Shown here one piece after another: positions 8,562-16,606 of a DNA stretch of 27,839 bases; the first letter of the stretch is position 1; each line of letters opens with the position of its first letter. Location of the stretch: the NCBI GenBank assembly GCA_014084085.1, contig NPFB01000155.1, positions 46,587 through 74,425 on the forward strand, read 5' to 3'. A model generated the notes under the pieces. It was not told the origin of the DNA, did no database searches, and saw nothing but the letters and a program-made list of their open reading frames with translations. The DNA comes from Hondaea fermentalgiana. Lineage: Eukaryota > Sar > Bigyra > Thraustochytrida > Thraustochytriidae. Position numbers and translations under genes: made by a program.

Positions 8562-8605
<44 letters not shown>

Positions 8606-9940
8606 GTGATGATGATGATGAAAGCCGCCGTTCAAAGTGGATTCAGGCGCTGCCACCGGGACGTCAGGGGCATCCGAAGGCATCATGTGAGACGCACTCA
8701 TGTCTGCAGATCCTGGAGTCGCAGAGGATGTAGAAGTAAATGGCTCACCCCTTGCACCGGCAGTCGGAGCCGCTTCAGCGGTCGGGCCCGACCCGCTTAG
8801 CGATTGAAGCGCCGGCAAGACATCACGCCACGACTGCTCCACTTGCTGATTATACTCGATCTGCAGCTGCACGTAGTCGAGGACGATGGATTTGAAATCA
8901 ACAAGCTTTTCCCGCTTGAACCGATCCATTTCCTTGAAAAGTCGCTGCGTCACGAACTCGTGCTCTTCTTTGGCGCGACGGCACCCCTCTTCGGCGTGCC
9001 GCAGCTCCTCTTCAGCATTGGCGATTTTGTTCTCATTCTGAGGGTCGTTCTGACGCTGCGAGCTTCGGACTCGCTCCAAGGCTTGCGACTTGGTTTCCAC
9101 CTCGCCCAAAAGAGTCTCGTAGGCCTGCGCCTTGGCCGTGCGAGAGTCGAGCGCCCTCTTGACCTGCTTGACGAGACGCACATAGTCCTTGATGGGTTCA
9201 TCAAAGAACTGCGTCTCCTTGTCGGCCTCAACTGCGGTTACCCTGCTCAGCTTGTCGGCACACTGGCCAAGTTGTTCCATGGCATCGCCGAGAGCGTCAC
9301 CCTCGGCCTGGCCCAAAAGGGTAAATGCAAGGCCAAAATCGAAAAGGGCCTGGGCCATCTCCTTGTTTTTCTCCACGAGGCCATGCGTGTGCTTGTGGAC
9401 GGCATTTATTTGAGGTTCCAGTGCGTTCACATAGTCTTTGAGCTCGTCAAATTTGTCGTCACCTTCGGTGCGTTCCCGCTGCACGCTGGACCCAGTCATT
9501 TTGGTGGACAGAGACGAGGTTGCGGCTGACGCCCATTGCCAGAAGCTGCCCTTATCGTCCTTGCCCGGTTGGCGCGCCAGCGACTTGGTTGACTCGAGGC
9601 TGTCCATTTCAAGAAACAATTTCACATATCGATCGTTGCGCAGAACCTCGTGGTTCGCGATGCGCGTCAGAAACTTTTCCAGAGATCGCTGTCGCTGCGT
9701 CAGGAAAAACTCGTTAAAGCGGCGCATCACGTGCTTCTCCGGCAGTGGCGGGATAATAATCCCGGGGTAAGCCGCCGTCAACTGTTCTTGCAGCCACAAA
9801 AAGTCGCTGTATCGACGGGATTTCTGGACGAACGTGCTGTCGGAGCGGCTCATGAAGGTTTTCGTCGTTACCTTGTACGACACATATGCGTTCATTCCTT
9901 CACTTACCTTCATAGGGTCGCTCACGGTGATCTGCGTCAT
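8348..9940 (-). CDS. PX-BAR sorting nexin, SNX1/SNX2/Vps5 type
   Basis: This is a retromer-associated, phosphoinositide-binding membrane-bending protein (530 aa from ATG 9940). The N-terminal PX domain covers about residues 4-115. SDPMKVSEGMNAYVSYKV matches the SNX1 PX start, RRYSDF (42-47) holds the phosphoinositide-binding arginine, IIPPLPEKH (about 62-70) is the proline-rich loop, and RQRSLEKFL follows. A Vps5-type BAR domain, rich in heptad-like charged helices, covers about 165-395. The family acts on endosomes, where dimers tubulate membrane for retrograde sorting. The C-terminal 130 residues are unusual: Ala/Thr/Ser-rich, then five His and 14 Gln (441-459), then an Asp-rich run near 497-507. 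SNX1/2 normally carry their disordered part at the N terminus. The open frame extends to a TTG at 10012, which is not a credible start. An alternative is a 6-bp coding first exon (10130-10135) spliced to 9931, giving MEITVSDP. Confidence 0.88.
8564..8602. repeat. (CTG)13 repeat encoding poly-Gln in the sorting nexin
   Basis: Thirteen CTG units (CAG on the coding strand), plus one adjoining CAA, encode 14 consecutive glutamines after five histidines in the sorting nexin tail. The pure CAG tract is prone to length change. A second tract in the same orientation lies 271 bp away at 8248-8292. Confidence 0.95.
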
Positions 9941-10129
9941 CGCGTCGCCAATTTTGTCGAGGTCGTAAAGAGTCGCAGAACCACAACAGCAAAAACAAGT
10001 AAATTTCTCCAACGTCAGTCATCTCGTCTCATCTCATTTCGACTCGTCTCGCAATTACTGGCGATCAAGAAGCACCTAGCATTTCCTCATACGGCGAGAA
10101 AAGGTGAGGCTGAAGAGCGCCAAACGTAC
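9932..10129 (-). other. Candidate 5' intron of the sorting nexin gene
   Basis: On the minus strand ATGGAG (10135-10130) is followed by GTACGT, a good donor. GACGCAG ending at 9932 is a possible acceptor after a T-rich stretch. Removing the 198 bp gives MEITVSDPMKVSEG in phase, comparable to the IEIGISDPEKV region of SNX1. The competing model simply starts at ATG 9940 (MTQITVSDP). Sequence alone does not decide between them. Confidence 0.35.
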
Positions 10130-10135
10130 CTCCAT

Positions 10136-11426
10136 CGTTGCCCGTGAAGAGTCTGTGGACTCGCCCATCGTGTGTTTCAAGCCACCAGAGATACCAACGA
10201 AAGAAACACTCTCTTCGTTCTGCTCGCGAAAAGCAGCAGCTCAACGCTGTCGCCCGGACGGCGTCCTTTGCAAGCGCGCCTGCCTGTCCGAGCACGCAAG
10301 CGCTCGTCGGGCGTCAGAGCAGATAATAGATAGGATAGTCGCAAAGGTGATCCTCAGCCCCGCCCCGTTCCGCCGTTGCGGAGGCTCCGCTGGCGGCGAG
10401 CGCGCGGCGGCTCCTCGCGGCGGGGAGCGACGCGAGTCCGCGCGCCGTGGCCCCGAGCAGAGCGGAGCGCAGCCGGCGCCGCGCGCGGTGCGGTGCCTCC
10501 TCGCGCCCGAGAAAAGCTCGTTCGGGATATGGCGCAGGCGGGCGGGCGGCGCGGTCCTCGCAGCCGCCGCGGCGCACGTTCCTTTCCTTTCCCCTCCTCT
10601 CCTCTCCTCTCCCGCCAGGTCGGCGCGGCGCAGCTCGCGCGCAGGGCGCCGGGGTCTGCGGCGCGGCGCGCGGGCGAGCGGGCGGGCGCGCGGGCGATCG
10701 ACGAGCGCGGTCTGGAATGGTCGGGTCCGGTCTGGTCTGGGCTCTTTCTTGGCTTCTCTGCTTCTTCGGCTTTCTACTTTCTTTTCCCTCGAGGGCTGCT
10801 GCTACTACGCTTTTTCTGCGGACGCGCTGCAAATGGATGTCCCCCTTTTCCTTGTGTTCTTCGGATCCGTTACGGATTTTTTTTGGGGGGGGGGGGGGGG
10901 CGGCCAGTGTTTCTTCAGTTTGTCGTCTGTTGAGAGAACTTCTTCGACAGGGCAGAGCAAAGTTTGCAGCCCAAGCCAACCTTTTAGAGCTTACTACGGG
11001 AAGTGTTTCTCTTCTGTCTTCGTCACTTGGATCGACACTGCTACCGCGTTCAGTATAGGCCTTGAGACAAGAGTATGTATGTCCTCGGGTAGCGAGAAGG
11101 AGACGCTCGACGCCAGGATAACATTTGCGGAACCTTCCTAGGCCCATCAAGTATGCCATCGCCACCAGCCCCAAAGAACGCCAATGACAAAAATGCGATA
11201 CGCAATGTCGAAGTGGACTCGCTGTGATAAGTAGTCCTGCTGTTCCAAGTCAAGCCTAGGTCGGCCAAGGCACTATTTGCCCTACAATAAGTGAATAGTA
11301 CCAGCAAACGTGTGTACCACGTACCCGCGCCAGCTAGAACCCTCATGAGCGCCAAGACTGTGTGGCAAAGCTCGAGAGCGCGGACTCTCTCCCTCCCTCC
11401 CTCTCCAAGTCGTGTGAGGAGCGGTC
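10136..11426. promoter_or_regulatory. Divergent GC-rich spacer between sorting nexin and Dpy-30/ankyrin genes
   Basis: These 1.3 kb lie between divergent genes and probably contain both promoters. Bases 10350-10720 are extremely GC-rich with GCGCG tracts, like a CpG-rich promoter, and include a CCTCT repeat (10593-10612). A T8-G16 homopolymer pair sits at 10877-10900. CCCTCCCTCCCTCT lies just upstream of the ankyrin gene start (about 11392-11405). Long open frames here on both strands mirror the GC content and show no protein features. Confidence 0.55.
10877..10900. repeat. T8 followed by G16 homopolymer run
   Basis: Eight T are followed directly by sixteen G in the spacer between the sorting nexin and ankyrin genes. 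The G run can form a G-quadruplex and is a likely point of sequencing or assembly length error. Confidence 0.95.
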
Positions 11427-14174
11427 ATGCGGCATGCAAGACCTGCGCGCGGCTTCGTGAGCATGCCGACACGTGAGGCGAGTGAGCGTGAACCTGGCGC
11501 CATCAGTCTTGGCGTCGCGAGCGCCCGATCCATTGTTGCGCCGCGACGACCGGAGAAAATGAATGATGACAATGCTTTCTCCGCCTCGGCGCTGGCAACT
11601 CCGTCGACGAAGACGACTCGTCAATTCGGTGCACGACCGTCACCATTGCCATTCCTGCGCCTGGGCACTGTGAGCAAATCACGCGCAAGTGAGCTGCAGC
11701 AAGCAAATCTGGAGATTATGGCACGGGATCTTCTCGAGACGCTTGCGAAACACGTTCCCCGCTTTGCAAGCAAAACGCTCACGTTGAACGACTTTGCTCC
11801 TCTGCACATGTATTACCTTCTTAAGACCGTAGTCCCTCTTCTCTTGCGCGGCCTTGAGGAGCTCTCGATGACCTGGACGCTGCAAAAAAAGGCCCGCTAC
11901 ACCCCAATCGAGTTCCTGGCTTCGTATCTGATGCGGCATAACCCCAGGTTCTCTCTCCACGCTCGAGTGGCCCCAACAAAGATTTTGTCTAAAAGACGCC
12001 CAAGTTTCACTAAAGGCAGGCACGCTAGTACTTCGTGGTCCAGTTCGATGACAATATTTGAAGGAGATGAAGAAACAGATGGCAACGAGGATTGCGATGA
12101 CGATGAGGTCATCGATCGCGTTATTCATCGTTTTTGCGCTGAGCGAGCGGAGCGCGCCCGCATTGACGCACGCGAGGATCTTTGGGAGACAGAGCAGGGT
12201 GCGGATCTTCTCAAGGTCTGGCGTGCTTGTTGTGCACGCGAAGGTGACTGTATGAGCCTGGAAATGGTGCGCGAAAACCTTCACGTTTTCCGGAGTGCGT
12301 CCATGCATATTGAACTGAGCGCCGAGGAAATATTTCAGCGCCTAGACAAGTCGAGGCGCGGTCGTGTCAGCTTTGAAGATTTCGAAGAAGTGATGGGAAA
12401 CATGCTCGTCGATAACAGCACAGCGCTAAGCGCGGCACGACGTATCGCGCCAGTTTCGGCGTTTGCAAAAAGCCGCGCAGGCGATTGGGCCCGCGAAAAG
12501 GCCCTGGAAAAGCTCGAAGCCCGCCTTTCGGAAAACAATATTGACGCACGCAAATGGTTCAAAAGCTATACCGGGGCCGCGCGTACTAGTTTGAAGCGCA
12601 TGGACCTCAACGTCTGCCTGTCCAGGATGGTGAGCACCTTTGATCTCAATGTCAGTGCAGAGGATATTCAGGAGGCCATGGACACCTTTGGGAACCAAGA
12701 TCTCGTTGATTATCGGGACTTTATCCGCATCGCTGCGGAAATTATTCGTATGTCTAATAAGCGTGCTCAAGCTCTTCTGCGCCACAAGTCGCGTAGGGTG
12801 ATGCAGGCTCGCTTCAGCTCGAATGTGAATCGTGTTCAAGTGTACCTTCGCGCCATTGAAAAGGTCGAAGTCAAGCTTCGACGACTCGAGAGAGCCACCA
12901 GGGACTTTCAAGATACATTCTCGGAGCTTCTCAAAACGAAATCTCCAGCGGCGGGCAACCCCAACTTTTCCGAAAGCATGCGTAGTTTAGGCTCGTTGCT
13001 GGAATCCATGTCGGATCAGCAGGCAGCGGCAAAGAAGGACATTGGTCGTGCGCGACGCCTCAGTCTTGATCCCTTGGGCTGCTCCCCGACGAGTCAACGC
13101 GAGATCGAGACGCTTCTTCGGAGCTCTCATGAGAGGGTGCAGAACACATTTCGAGAAAAGTCAGAAGTTGAGTCCCTCTTGGACAACATTGGCAGTATGT
13201 TTGGGGGCACGGTTCCAAAGAAGAAACCGCCATCGTTCTCTCGCCTCGAAGGCATCTCAGGTAACGCCACGCGCTTGCAAGCGCCTCTTGCGAACACACG
13301 TGAGGAAAACCAACCCCAAGCTTTGAGCCCAGCGGCGACGCCTCAAGAAAAGAAGAGTTCTGTGCAGACCGGTGAAGCCAGCGCAAAGCCCGAAAAAGGC
13401 CTCGCAACGCCAACACCCAACGACGATTCTTCCCTCGCGCAAGGCAGGGAACTCGGCGAGGTGGAGTCACGCGGCACCGAAAGCCAAGGCAAGCAGCAGT
13501 TCGACGGTCAGGAAGCAGCAAAGACCACCGTGAAGAAGCCATCCTTGGACAATAAGACGTCTGGGGCGAGCGACACAGCTACGTCCGCAACGGAGGAAAG
13601 AAAGCTATCCATTGACCTGGGCAGGACAAAGCTCGAAGTTCAGACTCCGAAAGCGGGAGCGTCACGTCCGAGATCCTCCAAAAAAGGATCTGCCTCGGGC
13701 CCAGCCACAAACTCTAGCGCGCGAAGTGCGCGCACAGCACGCTCCCGGAAGAGCACAAGGTCGGCCGGCAAAGAGGTCTACATCAAGGGTAAACTCTCTG
13801 CCGCGGCCAAGTCAGGCAAGCTCGATGAGCTCAAGGATATCTTTGATGAGCTAGAGAACGAAATGAACGGCGAGGCGCTTTGCAGGCAAGCTGTAAATGA
13901 GAAAGATCGAAACGGGTCGACGCCTCTCATGCACGTAGCCTGGCCCGGGGATCTCGAGTCTGCGCGCATCTTGCTTGAAAATGGGGCCGACCCAACGCAG
14001 GCCAATTTGAGGCTTAATACGCCACTTCACTTTGCTTTCGAGCGAGGTCATCGCGAGTTCGCCAAGCTTTTGCTCGCGCATGGCGCTGAAAAGGTGCTCA
14101 AGTCGAAAAATGCGCTCGGCAAGACTCCTGCTGACCTCAATCCAGAGCTCTTCCGACAGCTAGGGCTCAAATAA
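11427..14174 (+). CDS. Dpy-30 motif / EF-hand-like / ankyrin-repeat protein, probably ciliary
   Basis: This is a 915-residue intron-free protein starting at ATG 11427 (later in-frame ATGs at codons 13 and 45). Residues about 128-174 (YYLLKTVVPLLLRGLEEL ... PIEFLASYLMRHNP) match the Dpy-30/RIIa-like dimerisation-docking motif. A degenerate EF-hand loop (DKSRRGRVSFED, about 306-317) and a second EF-like helix pair near 415-435 follow. A helical, possibly coiled-coil part lies about 450-560, and residues 600-790 are a Ser/Lys/Thr-rich disordered linker. Two to three ankyrin repeats (NGSTPLMHVAW, ARILLENGADP, NTPLHFAFERGH, FAKLLLAHGA) end the protein at about 822-912. Dpy-30 motifs with EF-hands are typical of radial-spoke and other axonemal scaffolds, so a flagellar role is inferred. 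The EF loop lacks the normal acidic residue at position 5, so calcium binding is doubtful. The stop codon lies inside an AATAAA. Confidence 0.8.
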   Translation: MRHARPARGFVSMPTREASEREPGAISLGVASARSIVAPRRPEKMNDDNAFSASALATPSTKTTRQFGARPSPLPFLRLGTVSKSRASELQQANLEIMARDLLETLAKHVPRFASKTLTLNDFAPLHMYYLLKTVVPLLLRGLEELSMTWTLQKKARYTPIEFLASYLMRHNPRFSLHARVAPTKILSKRRPSFTKGRHASTSWSSSMTIFEGDEETDGNEDCDDDEVIDRVIHRFCAERAERARIDAREDLWETEQGADLLKVWRACCAREGDCMSLEMVRENLHVFRSASMHIELSAEEIFQRLDKSRRGRVSFEDFEEVMGNMLVDNSTALSAARRIAPVSAFAKSRAGDWAREKALEKLEARLSENNIDARKWFKSYTGAARTSLKRMDLNVCLSRMVSTFDLNVSAEDIQEAMDTFGNQDLVDYRDFIRIAAEIIRMSNKRAQALLRHKSRRVMQARFSSNVNRVQVYLRAIEKVEVKLRRLERATRDFQDTFSELLKTKSPAAGNPNFSESMRSLGSLLESMSDQQAAAKKDIGRARRLSLDPLGCSPTSQREIETLLRSSHERVQNTFREKSEVESLLDNIGSMFGGTVPKKKPPSFSRLEGISGNATRLQAPLANTREENQPQALSPAATPQEKKSSVQTGEASAKPEKGLATPTPNDDSSLAQGRELGEVESRGTESQGKQQFDGQEAAKTTVKKPSLDNKTSGASDTATSATEERKLSIDLGRTKLEVQTPKAGASRPRSSKKGSASGPATNSSARSARTARSRKSTRSAGKEVYIKGKLSAAAKSGKLDELKDIFDELENEMNGEALCRQAVNEKDRNGSTPLMHVAWPGDLESARILLENGADPTQANLRLNTPLHFAFERGHREFAKLLLAHGAEKVLKSKNALGKTPADLNPELFRQLGLK

Positions 14175-14805
14175 AAGACCAGATCCCATCGCATTAGATA
14201 ATATGTTGATATTCTTTTCCCCATTCATGCATGGACGAAAAAGGGAATCCTAGTGTTGACAACGTTGCCCGCCTTGTCGTGGACTTTATCATTTCTTCAA
14301 AGATATTTGCTGTTTCAGCTTTTGTGACAAACGCGACCGCACATCTCACAAATAGATCGGTCACGGCATTTCTTGCTTTCGCCCCTCCCAGACTTTGCAG
14401 TGAGTAGAACCGACGAACTGCTTTTGAAACTTTGGTAAAAATAGTCCACGAATCTCTGGGGGCTATGGCGTGGTACAAATCTGCTTCCAAGATTGAGGCA
14501 AAAGTCGAGAAGCCGGTCGTCGTGCACCCTTTGGAAAAAACGCAGGCCGAAAGTCGCGAAAAACAAACGATGTTTTGCAGTCCATTCTGCGTCTGCTGAC
14601 GCAGAAAGCCCGATTCGTACACGTCTACCGATCAATGGGCACTTGCTATTTTATAAAATGACAATGGGCGGCATCACTCATGTTATCCCTTTTCTTCCCC
14701 ACAAAGCATTTCATTGCCAAGCATGGGCCACAGCGGAAATCCCTGCGTGTCTGCAAAGCCAAGGAAAGACTGCGGAAAAAAAAAGAAATCTGTCAAAGGC
14801 TTGAC
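14175..14805. other. Spacer between convergent ankyrin and coiled-coil genes
   Basis: These 631 bp separate two convergent genes. AATAAA at 14170-14175 overlaps the ankyrin gene stop and could act as its poly(A) signal. A minus-strand open stretch (14194-14622) is listed separately as a weak coding candidate. The rest shows nothing recognisable. Confidence 0.5.
14194..14622 (-). CDS. Weak candidate: unassigned open frame, possibly a terminal exon
   Basis: A 142-codon open frame with no ATG near its 5' end; it opens at a GTG. The C-terminal 90 residues (for example AIAPRDSWTIFTKVSKAVRR and FVTKAETANIFEEMIKS) have protein-like composition and end 20 bp from the convergent ankyrin gene's stop. 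I recognise no family. It could be the last exon of a spliced gene, a decayed gene copy, or chance. A second overlapping frame on the same strand is also open, which weakens the case. Confidence 0.2.
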   Translation of the reverse strand: MYESGFLRQQTQNGLQNIVCFSRLSACVFSKGCTTTGFSTFASILEADLYHAIAPRDSWTIFTKVSKAVRRFYSLQSLGGAKARNAVTDLFVRCAVAFVTKAETANIFEEMIKSTTRRATLSTLGFPFSSMHEWGKEYQHII

Positions 14806-15840
14806 TTATGAATGTTGATGCGCCCTCTCTTGGTCTTGGCAGTACTCGTAAAGTCGGAGATACTGCTCTTTGACCCGCACAAGCTCCTGCTCAAGACGTT
14901 GCACCTTTTCCTCATCGACAAGCGTAGGTGTTCGCTCGCTCCTCGGCGACCGAGCTCGCGCAGCCGCGGCCGCCTCCCTGGCGGTGTGCACTTGTGCCTC
15001 GAGCTCGCTCACACGGCGAGCATGCTCTTGTTTCACTCGCGAGAGCGTCTCCTCGAGCTCAGCATTGGTCTCTGTACTGCTTGCAAGAAGGACCTTGAGA
15101 TTTGCAACTTGGGAGCGCGTCTCGCGAGTACTCTCGGCAAGGCCCTGCGCCTTGAGCCTGTCCACAAGCACCTTTGAGGCATTTCGAGGCGAACTTGCTG
15201 CACTGGCCGACCTACGGCTGACTTCAGCTTCGAGGGCCTGCAAGGCTTTTGCAAGCGTGGTCTGACCCTTGGTCGGGGGCGGCTGAGGGGGCAGGAAACG
15301 ATTTGAAGCGCGCAGGAGCTCCTCGAGACGTAATTTCTCGTCCTCCAGAGCACGGCATTGGGCCTGCGCCGAAAGAAGCTGCGAAGTGACTGCAGCGACG
15401 GCCTCTCCGCGGAATGCAGAGTCTTGTCCGCTGCTTGATGCGCTCACTCTCCCTCGAAGCAACCTCCGTGGTGCAGTCTGAGGCCGGCGGCTGCCGTTTA
15501 CATAATAAAAGTGGGCAGCCTCCGGGCTGTCGTCGTTTGACGGGCCGAGTGAGGTGCCGAAACTGCTCGCAGGCCGCGGACTCCAGCTTCTGTCCTTGTG
15601 CGTGGCGTGCTCTTCGTCAGTGGGCCCACGCCCCGTCGGCGCCGTTGTCCACTCTTGCTCCCGCGCGCGCAAGGGGGTCACCACGAGCGCTGGGTCTCCA
15701 TCGTCGTCAACGTCGTCAACGTCGACAGTGTCGAGACCCTCGTTCTCCACAGCGAGGTCTTCTTCGGAAGGCGGCACAAGCACGTGCGGCCGCGAGAGCA
15801 GCGCCAAGCTCTCGTCGATGATGCGCACCGTCTCGTCCAT
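14806..15840 (-). CDS. Coiled-coil protein of unknown function
   Basis: This is a 344-residue protein from ATG 15838-15840, without introns. Residues 1-60 are acidic (EGLDTVDVDDVDDDGDP). Residues 60-150 are Ser/Pro/Arg-rich and probably disordered. Residues about 155-190 (SAQAQCRALEDEKLRLEELL) and 240-340 (LEETLSRVKQEHARRVSELE, VQRLEQELVRVKEQYLRLYE) carry heptad-spaced Leu/Ala and many Glu/Arg/Gln, indicating parallel coiled coils. No catalytic motif or membrane segment is present. Basal-body, cytoskeletal or tethering proteins often look like this, but nothing here is specific. It converges with the Dpy-30/ankyrin gene. Confidence 0.75.
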   Translation of the reverse strand: MDETVRIIDESLALLSRPHVLVPPSEEDLAVENEGLDTVDVDDVDDDGDPALVVTPLRAREQEWTTAPTGRGPTDEEHATHKDRSWSPRPASSFGTSLGPSNDDSPEAAHFYYVNGSRRPQTAPRRLLRGRVSASSSGQDSAFRGEAVAAVTSQLLSAQAQCRALEDEKLRLEELLRASNRFLPPQPPPTKGQTTLAKALQALEAEVSRRSASAASSPRNASKVLVDRLKAQGLAESTRETRSQVANLKVLLASSTETNAELEETLSRVKQEHARRVSELEAQVHTAREAAAAARARSPRSERTPTLVDEEKVQRLEQELVRVKEQYLRLYEYCQDQERAHQHS

Positions 15841-15968
15841 GGTACAGGTGCCGCCTTACTACAGGTTTTGCTCGCTTTGCGCTCAGCCGAACCGAGAAAC
15901 GGCTTGGGCGTGCGTCTCTAGTAGTACAAAATGCGGCCCAACTTATGATTTATGATTTCTTTAGCGCT
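15841..15968. other. Short spacer upstream of the coiled-coil gene
   Basis: These 128 bp hold the putative promoter and 5' UTR of the coiled-coil gene and the 3' end of the small candidate gene upstream. No distinct motif was found. Confidence 0.4.
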
Positions 15969-16533
15969 TTAGCGTGAACGTTCATCGTCCGTTTTTGCGA
16001 GGGAGCTAGGAGGAGGGAGCAAAAATTGTTTGACAGCGAGCTCCCGACAGTTGTCATCAAGTCTGAGCTGGCTGGTCGCGAGGAGGTGCTTTATGTGAAA
16101 AGCGAAGCGAACGCGAGAAGGCTGAGAAATCACCATGTCCCTGCAGAAACTTGGTGAGTAAGTTGATGTGCTCGAGCTCGCCTTGTTGAAATCAAGAGCA
16201 GAGCAAGAGCGCCCCAAACCCAACACTTCAAAAATTGCCTTCGTCTGCGGCTGTGAGCAACCGATTCGACACGTGCATGACCGAAACATATAGCGCAAGT
16301 GCCGACACACTCGCTTGTATGGACCTGCCAGCTCAGCAAGCTCCGCAGCCTCGCCGACATCATCCACGGTGGAGAGGCGCTTGTGGCCACCTCCGCCATC
16401 ACCGCCCTTCTTGCCAATTAGCTTTCCCCAAAACACCGAAAGCCACCCTTCGACCCTCCCACGGTTCTAACAGCTGCACTGCTACATCTTCGTCATTGCG
16501 AAGGTGGATTGCTGAAGCGTCATCGAGCGCCAT
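15969..16533 (-). CDS. Probable small multi-exon gene, exon structure unresolved
   Basis: On the minus strand an ATG at 16531-16533 opens a frame of 44 codons (MALDDASAIHLRNDEDVAV..., ending in TGA at 16399). It follows an acceptor-like pyrimidine run CTTACTCTTTACAG. A different frame is open from about 16436 to 15969 and ends in a protein-like stretch (FHIKHLLATSQLRLDDNC) with a stop at 15969. Splicing must connect them if they belong together. Candidate sites are donors GTGTTTTG (16425) and GTGATGG (about 16402), acceptor CTGGCAG (about 16325), and acceptor TTTCTGCAG near 16138. No combination is clearly better. Product unknown. The candidate start lies only about 75 bp past the P4-ATPase stop. 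Confidence 0.35.
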
Positions 16534-16606
16534 GTTCCATGAAATCTGTAAAGAGTAAGTGAATAAAATCAATGATACGCTTTGGTTCTGATTGATGATA
16601 TTGTCG

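Noticed and set aside
9902..9907. Perfect GTAAGT donor on the minus strand inside the sorting nexin (ATGAAG|GTAAGT)
   Set aside because: The frame continues into MKVSEGMNAYVSYKV, which is a conserved SNX1-type PX sequence, so the site is coding.
9941..10012. N-terminal extension of the sorting nexin beginning CFCCCGSATLYDL
   Set aside because: It starts at a TTG with no ATG; the T-rich sequence looks more like intron or 5' UTR.
10104..11141. 345-codon open frame on the + strand in the GC-rich spacer
   Set aside because: It begins in the sorting nexin 5' region, is Arg/Ala/Ser-rich, reads through the G16 run, and is mirrored by open frames in the other frames and strand, as expected for GC-rich non-coding DNA.
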